Assembly: GCA_002212725.1 (NCBI GenBank)
Contig: MTCR01000082.1
Coordinates: 1-64,000 of the forward strand
DNA length: 64,000 nt
Source: Sphingobacteriales bacterium TSM_CSM
GTDB lineage: Bacteria > Bacteroidota > Bacteroidia > Chitinophagales > UBA2359
Direction: 5' to 3'
Both the position numbers and the translations under genes were made by a program. Below are positions 27,577 to 35,396 of the stretch, piece after piece (the stretch's first letter is position 1; the number at the start of each line of letters is the position of its first letter). Below the pieces are notes generated by a model. It ran no database searches. It saw only the letters and a list, made by a program, of their open reading frames with translations, and was not told the DNA's origin.

Positions 27577-28194
27577 TTACCGTTTGAGCAATTTAAAGGC
27601 AATGTTGCGCCCTTGCCGTTGCATAATAGCCAAATTAATCCAGAAAAGGGCAAAATCTTCCAATAATTGTACTTTATCGTCGCCTCCAATATCATAGCAG
27701 GTTTCAAACCCGACATCTTTGGCCAGGTTTATGGCAATATCTTTACCTTTCTGACTACTGCCGGCCACAAACATATCAATAGACGTGTTGCCATATACCG
27801 GGTTAGCCATGTTTTCCCAACCGGTAGAGTTAAAGCATTTTACCAAGTGCCGGCACCGGGTTAAGGCTTTTAATGCCTCAAAAGTATTGGGGTGGGGTTC
27901 GGGTTTGCGGCCTACCGAGTTCATGGCGTCTATAATTACTTTGTCGGCAACATAGCCCAAATTCTTTGCCACATCAAATACCGCCTGACTTGGTACCGCA
28001 ATTAAAATAACCTCTGCCTCCTGTGCTGCTTCGTAAATGGGTTTGGCCACTACTCTTTCGCTTGCGGTCAGCAACTGCTGTACACTGTCCGATTCAATAT
28101 CCCGTACTCCAAGCAAAATATCATGCCCGGCAGATAGCCATGCTTTAGCCAAGGTTCCGCCAATGTTTCCGGTGCCAATAATTGCAATTTTCAT
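27577..28194 (-). CDS. NADP-dependent F420-reductase-like oxidoreductase
   Basis: The 205-residue protein opens with a Rossmann nucleotide-binding motif, MKIAIIGTGNIGGTLAKAW, and continues ILLGVRDIES, IYEAAQEAEVILIAVPSQAVFDVA and VIIDAMNSVG. Most of the chain is the NADP-binding domain of the F420-dependent NADP reductase family, also seen in short NAD-binding proteins of bacteria lacking F420. The C-terminal helices (VQLLEDFALFWINLAIMQ) match the short relatives. Substrate unknown. It is first in a likely two-gene unit with the MBL hydrolase. Confidence 0.85.
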   Translation of the reverse strand: MKIAIIGTGNIGGTLAKAWLSAGHDILLGVRDIESDSVQQLLTASERVVAKPIYEAAQEAEVILIAVPSQAVFDVAKNLGYVADKVIIDAMNSVGRKPEPHPNTFEALKALTRCRHLVKCFNSTGWENMANPVYGNTSIDMFVAGSSQKGKDIAINLAKDVGFETCYDIGGDDKVQLLEDFALFWINLAIMQRQGRNIAFKLLKR

Positions 28195-28461
28195 GTTTTA
28201 CTTTTTTATGACAATTTATCAAAGTATGTAATTAACAATGCGTAATAACGCAAAAACCAGCATTTTAAATAGCTGCTTTTGTTTATTATACAGCTGTTTT
28301 TGTGCAGCCGCCGTTCAATACTGCCAATAGTTGGCCAAGGGTAAAAGCTTGCCTATTTTATTGGCTCGGTATTTGTAACACTATACCAGATTTAGACAAA
28401 ACCTGTTTCCTGTTTACAACCAATAAGTTATCAATTTCTACACTCTTTAAAGCCCTCTGTT

Positions 28462-30339
28462 ATGAAACGCGCTGCACTACTTTCACTGATTTGTTCTCTG
28501 TTGCTTTTTGCCATTCCGGTTTTTGCACAAACACCGCAAGTTGTTTACACCAGCATTGCCAGCATTACCAACGGTGATTTGTCTTACTTTACCGATGCCG
28601 TATTTACGCCCGACGGAAAGTGGGTTATTGCAGCAGCAAGTGACAACAACATTTGTGTGTACAATAACAATGGCCAACTGCAAACAGTTTTTCCGGCTCA
28701 TAATAAACCTATCAGAAAAATATCTTTAACCAACGACGGCAATTTGATAACGGTTTCGGAGGATAAAAGTATAAAATTATGGACACCTGCAGGCAATTTA
28801 TTGAACACTATTAATGCACACGGCAAATCTATTACTTCTGTTACAGTGGCACATAACGGAAATTACTGGGTAACCACCTCCGACGACAAAACAGCCAAAA
28901 TCTGGAGCAACAAGGGGGTTTTACTCCAAACGCTTAAAGACCACAACGATGCGGTAAATGCTGCCGCCTTTTCGCCCGATGACAACTTTATCCTCACCGC
29001 TTCAAAAGACAATACCCTTAAAGTTTGGACTATTAACGGCGAAATGTTGCGCACCTTCACCAAATTCAACGGCAGTGTTCAATCGGTAGAATATTCGTCA
29101 AATGGCAGGCAAATTTTAGTTGCCGCCGGAAACGCTGCCTATTTGCTTTCGCAATCGGGCAAACAATTGTCGGTTTTTTCGGGACACGAAAATTTGGTAA
29201 ACAGTGCGGTGTTTTCGCCAAACGGCAATTTTGTACTTACCGCATCAGACGATAATACCATTAAACTCTGGAACGTTAACGGAACTCTTGTATGCACCTA
29301 TACAGGACACAAAGGCGGGGTCAATGGCGCTGTTTTTTCTGCAAACGGACAATACATTCTGAGCAATTCTTTAGATAACACAGCCAAAATTTGGGCAGTT
29401 CAAACCCCGTCAGATATTGTACAAAATGAAACAACACCTGCGCAAACCATTTATGCAGTTCCGGTTGGCAATCCGGGCGGTAATGCAGCAACCCGCAACA
29501 GCGCCGGACAACTGAACGCAAAAGAAAAGTACACCGATGACAACGATAACCAATACAAAGGGCCAATTTTTTCTTCCTACGATGTATCTGCGCTCGACAA
29601 AGCTGCCAATAAACCCAAAGTTTGGGCTGTGGTGGTTGGTATTGCCGGTTACAATCATGTACAAAGCCTTAAATTTACCAAAGATGATGCCTACCTGATG
29701 TACGCCTTCCTGAAAAGCCCCGAAGGTGGCGCATTGCCCGACGAACAAATCAGCCTGCTTATAGACGGCAATGCCACCAAAAACCAAATTATTCAGGCGC
29801 TGCAAAAAACGTTCAGCAATGCCGGGCCTAATGATGCCATTGTATTTTACTTTGCCGGACATGGCATTAACACCGGCCTGCTGCCCATTGATTACGATGG
29901 TTTAAATAATGTTTTACCCTATGGCGAAATCTACGGCTATTTCCAGAGGAGCAAAGCCAAATACAAATTATGTATTACCGATGCCTGCTACGCCGGAAAT
30001 TTCAGCGAATATGCCTCACGCAGCACCGAAGACGTAAAAAACATGCTCGAAAAATATTATGGAGCCATAGATAATGCATCGGGGGGCACCGCAATTCTCA
30101 TGTCCTCAAAAGCGCAGGAAAAGTCGGTAGAATATTACGGTTTGCGACAGGGAGTATTCAGCCATTTTCTTATGCGGGGCTTAAAAGGCGAGGCTGATAC
30201 CGACAAAGATAAACTCATTACCATTGTTGAGTTGTTTGATTTTGTTGAAACCAACGTGCGCAGCTATACCGCAAATGCGCAAAGCCCTTCGCTCTTTGGC
30301 AATTTCGATGTGCGAATGCCTGTGGGCGGGGTTAGGTAA
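28462..30339 (+). CDS. Exported WD40-repeat protein with C-terminal caspase-fold peptidase domain
   Basis: The 625-residue protein starts with a signal peptide (residues 1-22, ending IPVFA before QTPQ). About seven WD40 repeats follow (40-312), with clear units such as HENLVNSAVFSPNGNFVLTA and SDDNTIKLWNVNGTLVCTYT. A linker (315-380) leads to a caspase/metacaspase p20-like domain (384-575). The catalytic pair is present: His467 in FYFAGHG and Cys509 in ITDACYAGNFS. The end (QSPSLFGNFDVRMPV) is usual for Bacteroidota caspase proteins. Peptidase activity with Arg/Lys specificity is expected from the family but not shown. The gene is monocistronic, followed by a terminator. No T9SS tail is present. 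Confidence 0.92.
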   Translation: MKRAALLSLICSLLLFAIPVFAQTPQVVYTSIASITNGDLSYFTDAVFTPDGKWVIAAASDNNICVYNNNGQLQTVFPAHNKPIRKISLTNDGNLITVSEDKSIKLWTPAGNLLNTINAHGKSITSVTVAHNGNYWVTTSDDKTAKIWSNKGVLLQTLKDHNDAVNAAAFSPDDNFILTASKDNTLKVWTINGEMLRTFTKFNGSVQSVEYSSNGRQILVAAGNAAYLLSQSGKQLSVFSGHENLVNSAVFSPNGNFVLTASDDNTIKLWNVNGTLVCTYTGHKGGVNGAVFSANGQYILSNSLDNTAKIWAVQTPSDIVQNETTPAQTIYAVPVGNPGGNAATRNSAGQLNAKEKYTDDNDNQYKGPIFSSYDVSALDKAANKPKVWAVVVGIAGYNHVQSLKFTKDDAYLMYAFLKSPEGGALPDEQISLLIDGNATKNQIIQALQKTFSNAGPNDAIVFYFAGHGINTGLLPIDYDGLNNVLPYGEIYGYFQRSKAKYKLCITDACYAGNFSEYASRSTEDVKNMLEKYYGAIDNASGGTAILMSSKAQEKSVEYYGLRQGVFSHFLMRGLKGEADTDKDKLITIVELFDFVETNVRSYTANAQSPSLFGNFDVRMPVGGVR

Positions 30340-30379
30340 AAAAGCAATAAAAAAAATTGGAAGTAGAAGTGCAAACTAT

Positions 30380-30418
30380 AAGCAGTTACCTTTTTTTAAA
30401 GGGACTGCTTTTTTTGTT
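30380..30418 (+). terminator. Rho-independent terminator after the WD40-caspase gene
   Basis: AAGCAGT at 30380 pairs with ACTGCTT at 30404, with partial pairing inside, followed by a run of Ts. The stretch 30419-30660 after it shows no gene or repeat. Confidence 0.7.
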
Positions 30419-30660
30419 TAATACCGGGTATAATCCGTAACTCAACCTGCCCGAAAGCAGGGCGCCGCTCTCCTGCACTATCTGTAAGTTGCGTGGTTGC
30501 TGTTCAGTTGATAGTTTGCAGGGGTTCGGTGCAAAGGTTTGCGTTAAAAACAAGGAGCTTGACCAAAAACATAACTAAGTAAGTTGCCGGGCAAGCAGCT
30601 TAAAGCAGTTTATGAAGGGGTATTGTATGGCATTACGCGGCAATGCATACACCTGCAACA

Positions 30661-31014
30661 CTATTGCTTCAGTTTTTTGTTGCCTGCATGACGGTTGGCA
30701 TCCCGCAGGGTTTTCTTTTCCATGTTACGGGTAACAGCCTCCGAGAGGTTTACGCCGGTTTGGTTGGCAATACAAATTAACACAAACAGCACATCGGCAA
30801 GTTCATCGGCCAAGTCGGCACTTTTGTCGGTTTCTTTAAAAGACTGTTCACCAAACTGTCTTGCCATTATACGGGCAACTTCACCCACTTCTTCGGTTAA
30901 TATCGCCATGTTGGTGAGTTCGTTATAGTAACGCACTCCAACGGTGGTTATCCAGTTATGCACAGTTTGCTGCAATTGCTCCAAAGTAGGGGAAAGGGCA
31001 TTTTGCTCGTTCAT
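30661..31014 (-). CDS. MazG-like nucleotide pyrophosphohydrolase
   Basis: The 117-residue protein is a single MazG domain. The metal-binding helices read AILTEEVGEVARIMAR (EExxE) and ADLADELADVLFVLICIANQ (ExxD). Such small MazG proteins hydrolyse non-canonical or surplus NTPs. It is short, as in house-cleaning relatives. It is last in the sco-DUF420-mazG series, with only 10 bases between it and DUF420. It has no evident link to respiration; its place may be accidental. Confidence 0.9.
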   Translation of the reverse strand: MNEQNALSPTLEQLQQTVHNWITTVGVRYYNELTNMAILTEEVGEVARIMARQFGEQSFKETDKSADLADELADVLFVLICIANQTGVNLSEAVTRNMEKKTLRDANRHAGNKKLKQ

Positions 31015-31024
31015 TTGACACCGG

Positions 31025-31564
31025 TTAATAGTATGGCGAAATCATAAGATACACTATCACTCCTGTTACCGATACATACAGCCACAAAGGCATTGTCCAT
31101 TTGGCGAGCCGCCTGTGTGCGGCAAAATTACCGGCAAAAGCCCTTAAAAAGGTTAACAAAATAAGCGGCAAAATAACTGCTGCCAATACAATATGGGTAA
31201 GCAAAATAAAATAGTAAACGTACTTAATAACCCCCTCGCCGCCATACCGGGTAGATTCTGTAAGTGTATGGTAAGTTATATAGGATACCAGAAACAGCGC
31301 CGATAAAACCAATGCTGTGATATTGCAGGTTTTGTGCGCTTTAACATTTTTTTGTTTAATGAAATAAAAACTCAGTGCCAGCAATATGCTTACACTTGCA
31401 TTAATAATGGCATGAAACTTTGGAAGCAATTTTACATCAAAAGGCAACTGCAAGTTTAGCTGTGGCAGCCTGAATAAAACCGCTACCACTACCGGAACCA
31501 AAACCGATACAAAAACAATGAGTTTTGCCCAAAATTGTTCTTTCTCTGCAAAAAATCGCTCCAT
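31025..31564 (-). CDS. DUF420 (CtaM/YozB-like) membrane protein
   Basis: There are about 179 residues from the ATG at 31564; the upstream TTG at 31600 is less likely. The protein has about five helices and conserved histidines (LPKFHAIINASVSILLALSF, LVSYITYHTLTES, YFILLTHIVLAAVILPLILLTF, HRRLAKWTMPLWLYVSVTGV). DUF420 proteins of Firmicutes (CtaM) are needed to form active heme A oxidases. Its place after sco and the cox genes supports an oxidase assembly role here. Confidence 0.88.
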   Translation of the reverse strand: MERFFAEKEQFWAKLIVFVSVLVPVVVAVLFRLPQLNLQLPFDVKLLPKFHAIINASVSILLALSFYFIKQKNVKAHKTCNITALVLSALFLVSYITYHTLTESTRYGGEGVIKYVYYFILLTHIVLAAVILPLILLTFLRAFAGNFAAHRRLAKWTMPLWLYVSVTGVIVYLMISPYY

Positions 31565-31644
31565 ACAAATAATTAGATATATAATTAATGCGTTTTCCAA
31601 ATTTTACCCCATTCTACTGCTAACACCGGCAAATGGCTGTTTTA

Positions 31645-32406
31645 TCAGTTGCGCTTCTGCTCTTTTGCAGCTTCGGCCTCTGCGGCGCTACGTTGCCGGT
31701 CGAGAACCATTTCGTTTTCTTTTTTCATAGGATATTCCAGTTTAAGCAGTTTTACATCGGTAAGCAGTTTGTTTACCGATATACTGTCGGTACCATCGTA
31801 ATATCCTCTGATAATGCCGGCTTTGTCAACCAATACAAATTTTTCGGTATGAATAAAATCTTTCGGGCCGCCATCGCCTTCATTGGCAGTTACAAAATAG
31901 CCGTTTCGGGCAATATCATAAATTTCGGTTTTTTTGCCCGTAAGCAATTTCCATTTGCCGGGGTTGGCATTGTACTGTCCGGCATAAGCATTCAGCACAG
32001 GAACTGAGTCTCTTTCAGGGTCAACCGTATGTGATAAGATGAGCACATCGGGGTCATTGAGATATTCTTTCTGCACACGTTGCAATTGCGAGGACATACG
32101 GCGGCAAATACCGGGGCAGGTGGTGAAAAAAAAGTCGGTTACATAAATTTTATCTTTAACCGTTTGTTTGTTCACCGCGTTGCCGTTTTGGTCGGTAAAT
32201 TCAAAATCGGGAACTGTATGCCAAAGGGTATCGTTGGCAAATGCTTTATTAGGCTGCGGGCTGCCGGCATCTAAAGCGCCGTATCGGGGTAGTTTTGGCA
32301 GGTTTTTTCTGCCCTGCGCCTGAAAAAAATCGAAATGGTCAAAAAACAGAAAGAATGCGACAGGAACAAGTACTGCAATTAATAAACCCAACAGCTTTGA
32401 TTTCAT
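31645..32406 (-). CDS. sco: SCO1/SenC family copper chaperone
   Basis: The 253-residue protein has an N-terminal membrane anchor (residues 4-22) and a thioredoxin-fold domain facing the periplasm. Copper ligands are intact: the CxxxC pair in FFFTTCPGICRRMS and the distal His in KDFIHTEKFVLVD. Sco delivers copper to the CuA site of subunit II (37342-38361). A Glu/Lys/Ala-rich tail of about 35 residues is extra compared with the core family. It starts 45 bases after a strong terminator, so it may have its own promoter or depend on read-through. Confidence 0.94.
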   Translation of the reverse strand: MKSKLLGLLIAVLVPVAFFLFFDHFDFFQAQGRKNLPKLPRYGALDAGSPQPNKAFANDTLWHTVPDFEFTDQNGNAVNKQTVKDKIYVTDFFFTTCPGICRRMSSQLQRVQKEYLNDPDVLILSHTVDPERDSVPVLNAYAGQYNANPGKWKLLTGKKTEIYDIARNGYFVTANEGDGGPKDFIHTEKFVLVDKAGIIRGYYDGTDSISVNKLLTDVKLLKLEYPMKKENEMVLDRQRSAAEAEAAKEQKRN

Positions 32407-32451
32407 TACAGATTTCAGGGTATATTTTGGTTAAACTAAGTTGGCATAAAA

Positions 32452-32511
32452 ACAAAAAGCGCCACCGGTAATTGCGGTTACATATAAACCGCTTCGGTGG
32501 CGCTTTTGTTT
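32452..32511 (-). terminator. Strong, probably bidirectional terminator after the cox genes
   Basis: AAAAAGCGCCACCG pairs with CGGTGGCGCTTTT, and inside it GCGGTT pairs with AACCGC. A-runs and T-runs flank both sides. It separates subunit IV from sco. Confidence 0.85.
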
Positions 32512-32547
32512 AGCAAAACCTGTTCTAAAAGATTTCGCTAACTGTAC

Positions 32548-32991
32548 TTAGTGGTGTCCGGCATCTTTGTTGCCCTTATCGTTGTGGCTGTCGGTAGCGC
32601 CATGCCCGTCGTCATGATGCGCCGGGGCAATGTTTTGCTCCATAATAATGCCGCCCGTTGTTTTATTGTTTAACCACTCCTGTCCTTCCCATAAAAAGGC
32701 AATAATAAACCAAATAAGGAAGAAAGTTGGTGCAAGAATGGTAATAGTTAATGCACGGGTTTCGTACCGGATGTGCATAAACTCGCCCACAATAAAATAG
32801 GCTTTCAATAAACTTGCTACAATAAAGAAGCTGTTAAGCAGCCAGCGTGGCCCGCCACCGTGCGGATGTACATACATCCAAAGCAAAGCTGCAGCCACTT
32901 CAATAATGGTAATGATAGTAAGCCAGATGGTTGCCCTGTAAACTGCATTCACCTGTTTTTTATACGTTTCAATGTCATAAGTATGTGCCAT
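32548..32991 (-). CDS. Cytochrome c oxidase subunit IV family protein
   Basis: The 147-residue protein has three membrane helices (WLTIITIIEVAAALLWMYV, FFIVASLLKAYFIVGEFMHI, TILAPTFFLIWFIIAFLWEG), as in caa3/bo3-type subunit IV. The C-terminus is His/Asp/Gly-rich (HHDDGHGATDSHNDKG), which could bind metal or be disordered. It ends the cox part of the block. Confidence 0.9.
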   Translation of the reverse strand: MAHTYDIETYKKQVNAVYRATIWLTIITIIEVAAALLWMYVHPHGGGPRWLLNSFFIVASLLKAYFIVGEFMHIRYETRALTITILAPTFFLIWFIIAFLWEGQEWLNNKTTGGIIMEQNIAPAHHDDGHGATDSHNDKGNKDAGHH

Positions 32992-33039
32992 TGTGTTGTA
33001 GTTTTTTTTAGGTTGTTAAAAATTTTGCAAGCACCTGTT

Positions 33040-33705
33040 TTACAGCAGATAAAAAGCCATAAATACAAATACCCAAACCAAGTCCACAAAGTGCCAGTAT
33101 AAGCCAACCTTTTCTACCATTTCGTAATGGCCTCTGCGTTGATAAACGCCCCGTCCGGCTTGTATAAAAATAATGATGTTAATAAGCACTCCTGAAAACA
33201 CGTGAAAACCGTGAAAACCGGTAATAAGGAAAAACAATTGCCCGAAAGCCGGCGGTCCGTGCGGGTTGTGATACAAGCTGGTTCCGTGCGAAATAAGGTG
33301 GGTCCACTCCCACGCCTGACAGCCAAGAAACGCCGCACCGCCTAAAATACCCAGGAACATCCACTTCATTACACCTGCTTGGTTCATCATATGTCCTTCC
33401 TGTACTGCCCTTACAACAAATACACTACTCAAAATGAGTATAAAGGTCATAATGCTCACAAAACCCAGCGGCACATCTCGGCCCGGTAAAAAGGGCATTG
33501 AATTAAACACATGGTTGGGGTCTGCCCAGGTAGCGCTGCTAAATCTGATTGCGCCGTAGGAAATGAGCAGCGCAGAGAAAGTAAAGGCATCGGAAACTAA
33601 GAAATACCACATCATTAGTTTACCGTAGCTTACCGAAAATGGTGATTTTCCGCCTTTCCAATCTTGCTGGCTGCTTACCTCTGCCGTTAGAGTATTACTT
33701 GCCAT
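33040..33705 (-). CDS. Cytochrome c oxidase subunit III (second copy)
   Basis: The 221-residue protein has five to six helices and subunit III motifs (GKLMMWYFLVSDAFTFSALLISYG, FFLITGFHGFHVFSGVLINI, VGLYWHFVDLVWVFVFMAFYL). The His/Glu/Trp pattern in HGFHVFSG and YWHFVDLVWVFVF is typical. Bacteroidota often carry two diverged subunit III genes in series. It follows the other copy after 68 bases. Confidence 0.93.
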   Translation of the reverse strand: MASNTLTAEVSSQQDWKGGKSPFSVSYGKLMMWYFLVSDAFTFSALLISYGAIRFSSATWADPNHVFNSMPFLPGRDVPLGFVSIMTFILILSSVFVVRAVQEGHMMNQAGVMKWMFLGILGGAAFLGCQAWEWTHLISHGTSLYHNPHGPPAFGQLFFLITGFHGFHVFSGVLINIIIFIQAGRGVYQRRGHYEMVEKVGLYWHFVDLVWVFVFMAFYLL

Positions 33706-33773
33706 TGAATACGATTGTATTAATAATTTACAATAATTAATTAACTGTTTAATTTAGCTCGTTCCAGCCTCGG

Positions 33774-34367
33774 TTATTTGTAGAAATGGAAAAAAACAAG
33801 GAGGTAGAGCCATAAAATTCCGACAAAGTGCCAATATACCGATAACATTTCAATTCCAAGGTTTCTTTCGGGATTTATTTCGCTCAGCAATTCCTGCACC
33901 GGGTCCGGCTTGGGTAAAGCTCTTACAAAGAATAATCCAAGTAATACAACACCGCCCAAAACGTGGGCAGCGTGCACACCCGAAATTACATACACAAAAG
34001 AACCCGAAGGGTTTCCGCGCAGCAGTATGCCATAGCTTGCCAATTGCATCCAGGCGGCATACTGCAAAACTATAAAAGCTATGCCTCCTGTAAAAGTTAA
34101 ACCAAGCAGGTTGCGGTATTGCAACCGGTGGTTTGCTTTAAAAGCCCTTTGGGCAAAAAAGAGCGCTATACTGCTCATGGCTATTACCAAAGTGCTCATA
34201 TAAAACAGGGGCGGCAATTCAAATTCTACCCAGTTTCCGGCAGCCCTACGCACAATAAATGCACTTGTAAAGCCCGCAAACATCATTATTACGGTACCTA
34301 TACCCAACCAAAGAGCAAATTTTTTCGGGTGTATTCTTTGTGTTCGTTTCAAAGTTACGGTACTCAT
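33774..34367 (-). CDS. Cytochrome c oxidase subunit III (first copy)
   Basis: The 197-residue protein has about five helices. Motifs: KKFALWLGIGTVIMMFAGFTSAF, YVISGVHAAHVLGGVVLLGLF, and LSVYWHFVGILWLYLLVFFHFYK. It is shorter and clearly diverged from the second copy. It lies 30 bases after ctaB. Which copy is in the final enzyme cannot be told; both may be. Confidence 0.92.
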   Translation of the reverse strand: MSTVTLKRTQRIHPKKFALWLGIGTVIMMFAGFTSAFIVRRAAGNWVEFELPPLFYMSTLVIAMSSIALFFAQRAFKANHRLQYRNLLGLTFTGGIAFIVLQYAAWMQLASYGILLRGNPSGSFVYVISGVHAAHVLGGVVLLGLFFVRALPKPDPVQELLSEINPERNLGIEMLSVYWHFVGILWLYLLVFFHFYK

Positions 34368-34397
34368 GTTTCAATATTTAGAATTGCAGGCATTTTG

Positions 34398-35321
34398 CTA
34401 TCTGAACAAGATATCTATTGCCATTGCAATTTGAAGTAATGGTAAATAAATAATGGAGGCAATCATGAGGCGAAGGGCATATTGCTGATTGCAATGTTTC
34501 ATGAGTTGTACACCACAGTAAACAAAGCCTAAACCGAGCAACAGCGCAATTGCCGCAAAGTAATAGCTGAAAATGCCCAACATCACCGGATACAAGCTTA
34601 AAAAGAGCAGGAATACCTGATAAATGCAAATTTTAAACGCTGTATGTTGGTTTCGTTCTTGGGGTGAAGGGTGCAGTTTAAACCCTGCCTTTGCATATTC
34701 TTCAGAACCGAGCCAGCCTATTGCCCAAAAATGCGGAAATTGCCAGATGAACTGTATGCTGAACAACAAAAAGGCTTCATAGGTTAATGCTGAGGTGGCT
34801 GCTGTCCAGCCAATAAGCGGTGGCAACGCGCCCGGTATTGCACCTACCGCTACGGCAATTGGCCCTACCCTTTTTAAAGGGGTATAAACAAAGGCATATA
34901 ACAGCATTGATAATACCCCCACAAAAGCAGTAAGACTGTTAAAAAAATAAATCAGCGCTACCGACCCACCCACGCTGCACAAACCGGCAATGAGCAAACC
35001 TTCTGTTGCCGACATTCGCCCGGCTGCTACCGGTCGGTCTTGGGTACGCTTCATTATTTTATCGTAATCTTTCTCCAGCACCTGATTAATGGCATTAGCG
35101 GCTCCGGTTATCAAAAAGCCGCCTGCAACCAGCATCAGCAGGCCGGGCAAGCCGGCGTTGCCGCCTAATGCAAGCCAATAACCAATTACAGCAGAAAAAA
35201 CCACAGTAAGATTTAGCCTGAATTTCATGAGCAATAAGAAGTCGGCTACTTTTTGCACAAAAGCAGCAACAAATCCTTTTTGCTGATAAAGCCCGTTTAT
35301 TGCAGATGATTTAGGTTGCAA
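34398..35321 (-). CDS. ctaB: Heme O synthase (protoheme IX farnesyltransferase)
   Basis: The 307-residue protein has about eight helices of the UbiA prenyltransferase superfamily. The first Asp-rich motif is NAINQVLEKDYDKIMKRTQDRP; the second conserved loop is VYTPLKRVGPIAVAVGAIPGALPPLIGW. It farnesylates heme B to heme O for the oxidase. Start appears to be TTG at 35321, since an in-frame stop (TAG) comes two codons earlier. No heme A synthase (ctaA) is seen in the window, so heme A must be made from a gene elsewhere, or the oxidase uses heme O. Confidence 0.95.
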   Translation of the reverse strand: MQPKSSAINGLYQQKGFVAAFVQKVADFLLLMKFRLNLTVVFSAVIGYWLALGGNAGLPGLLMLVAGGFLITGAANAINQVLEKDYDKIMKRTQDRPVAAGRMSATEGLLIAGLCSVGGSVALIYFFNSLTAFVGVLSMLLYAFVYTPLKRVGPIAVAVGAIPGALPPLIGWTAATSALTYEAFLLFSIQFIWQFPHFWAIGWLGSEEYAKAGFKLHPSPQERNQHTAFKICIYQVFLLFLSLYPVMLGIFSYYFAAIALLLGLGFVYCGVQLMKHCNQQYALRLMIASIIYLPLLQIAMAIDILFR

Positions 35322-35396
35322 ATGCTAAAGGGTTTTGTGGTTACAAGTGTGTTTACTGTCTGCCCCATACAGAGCAGGCAGTAAACCTTGGTAAAT

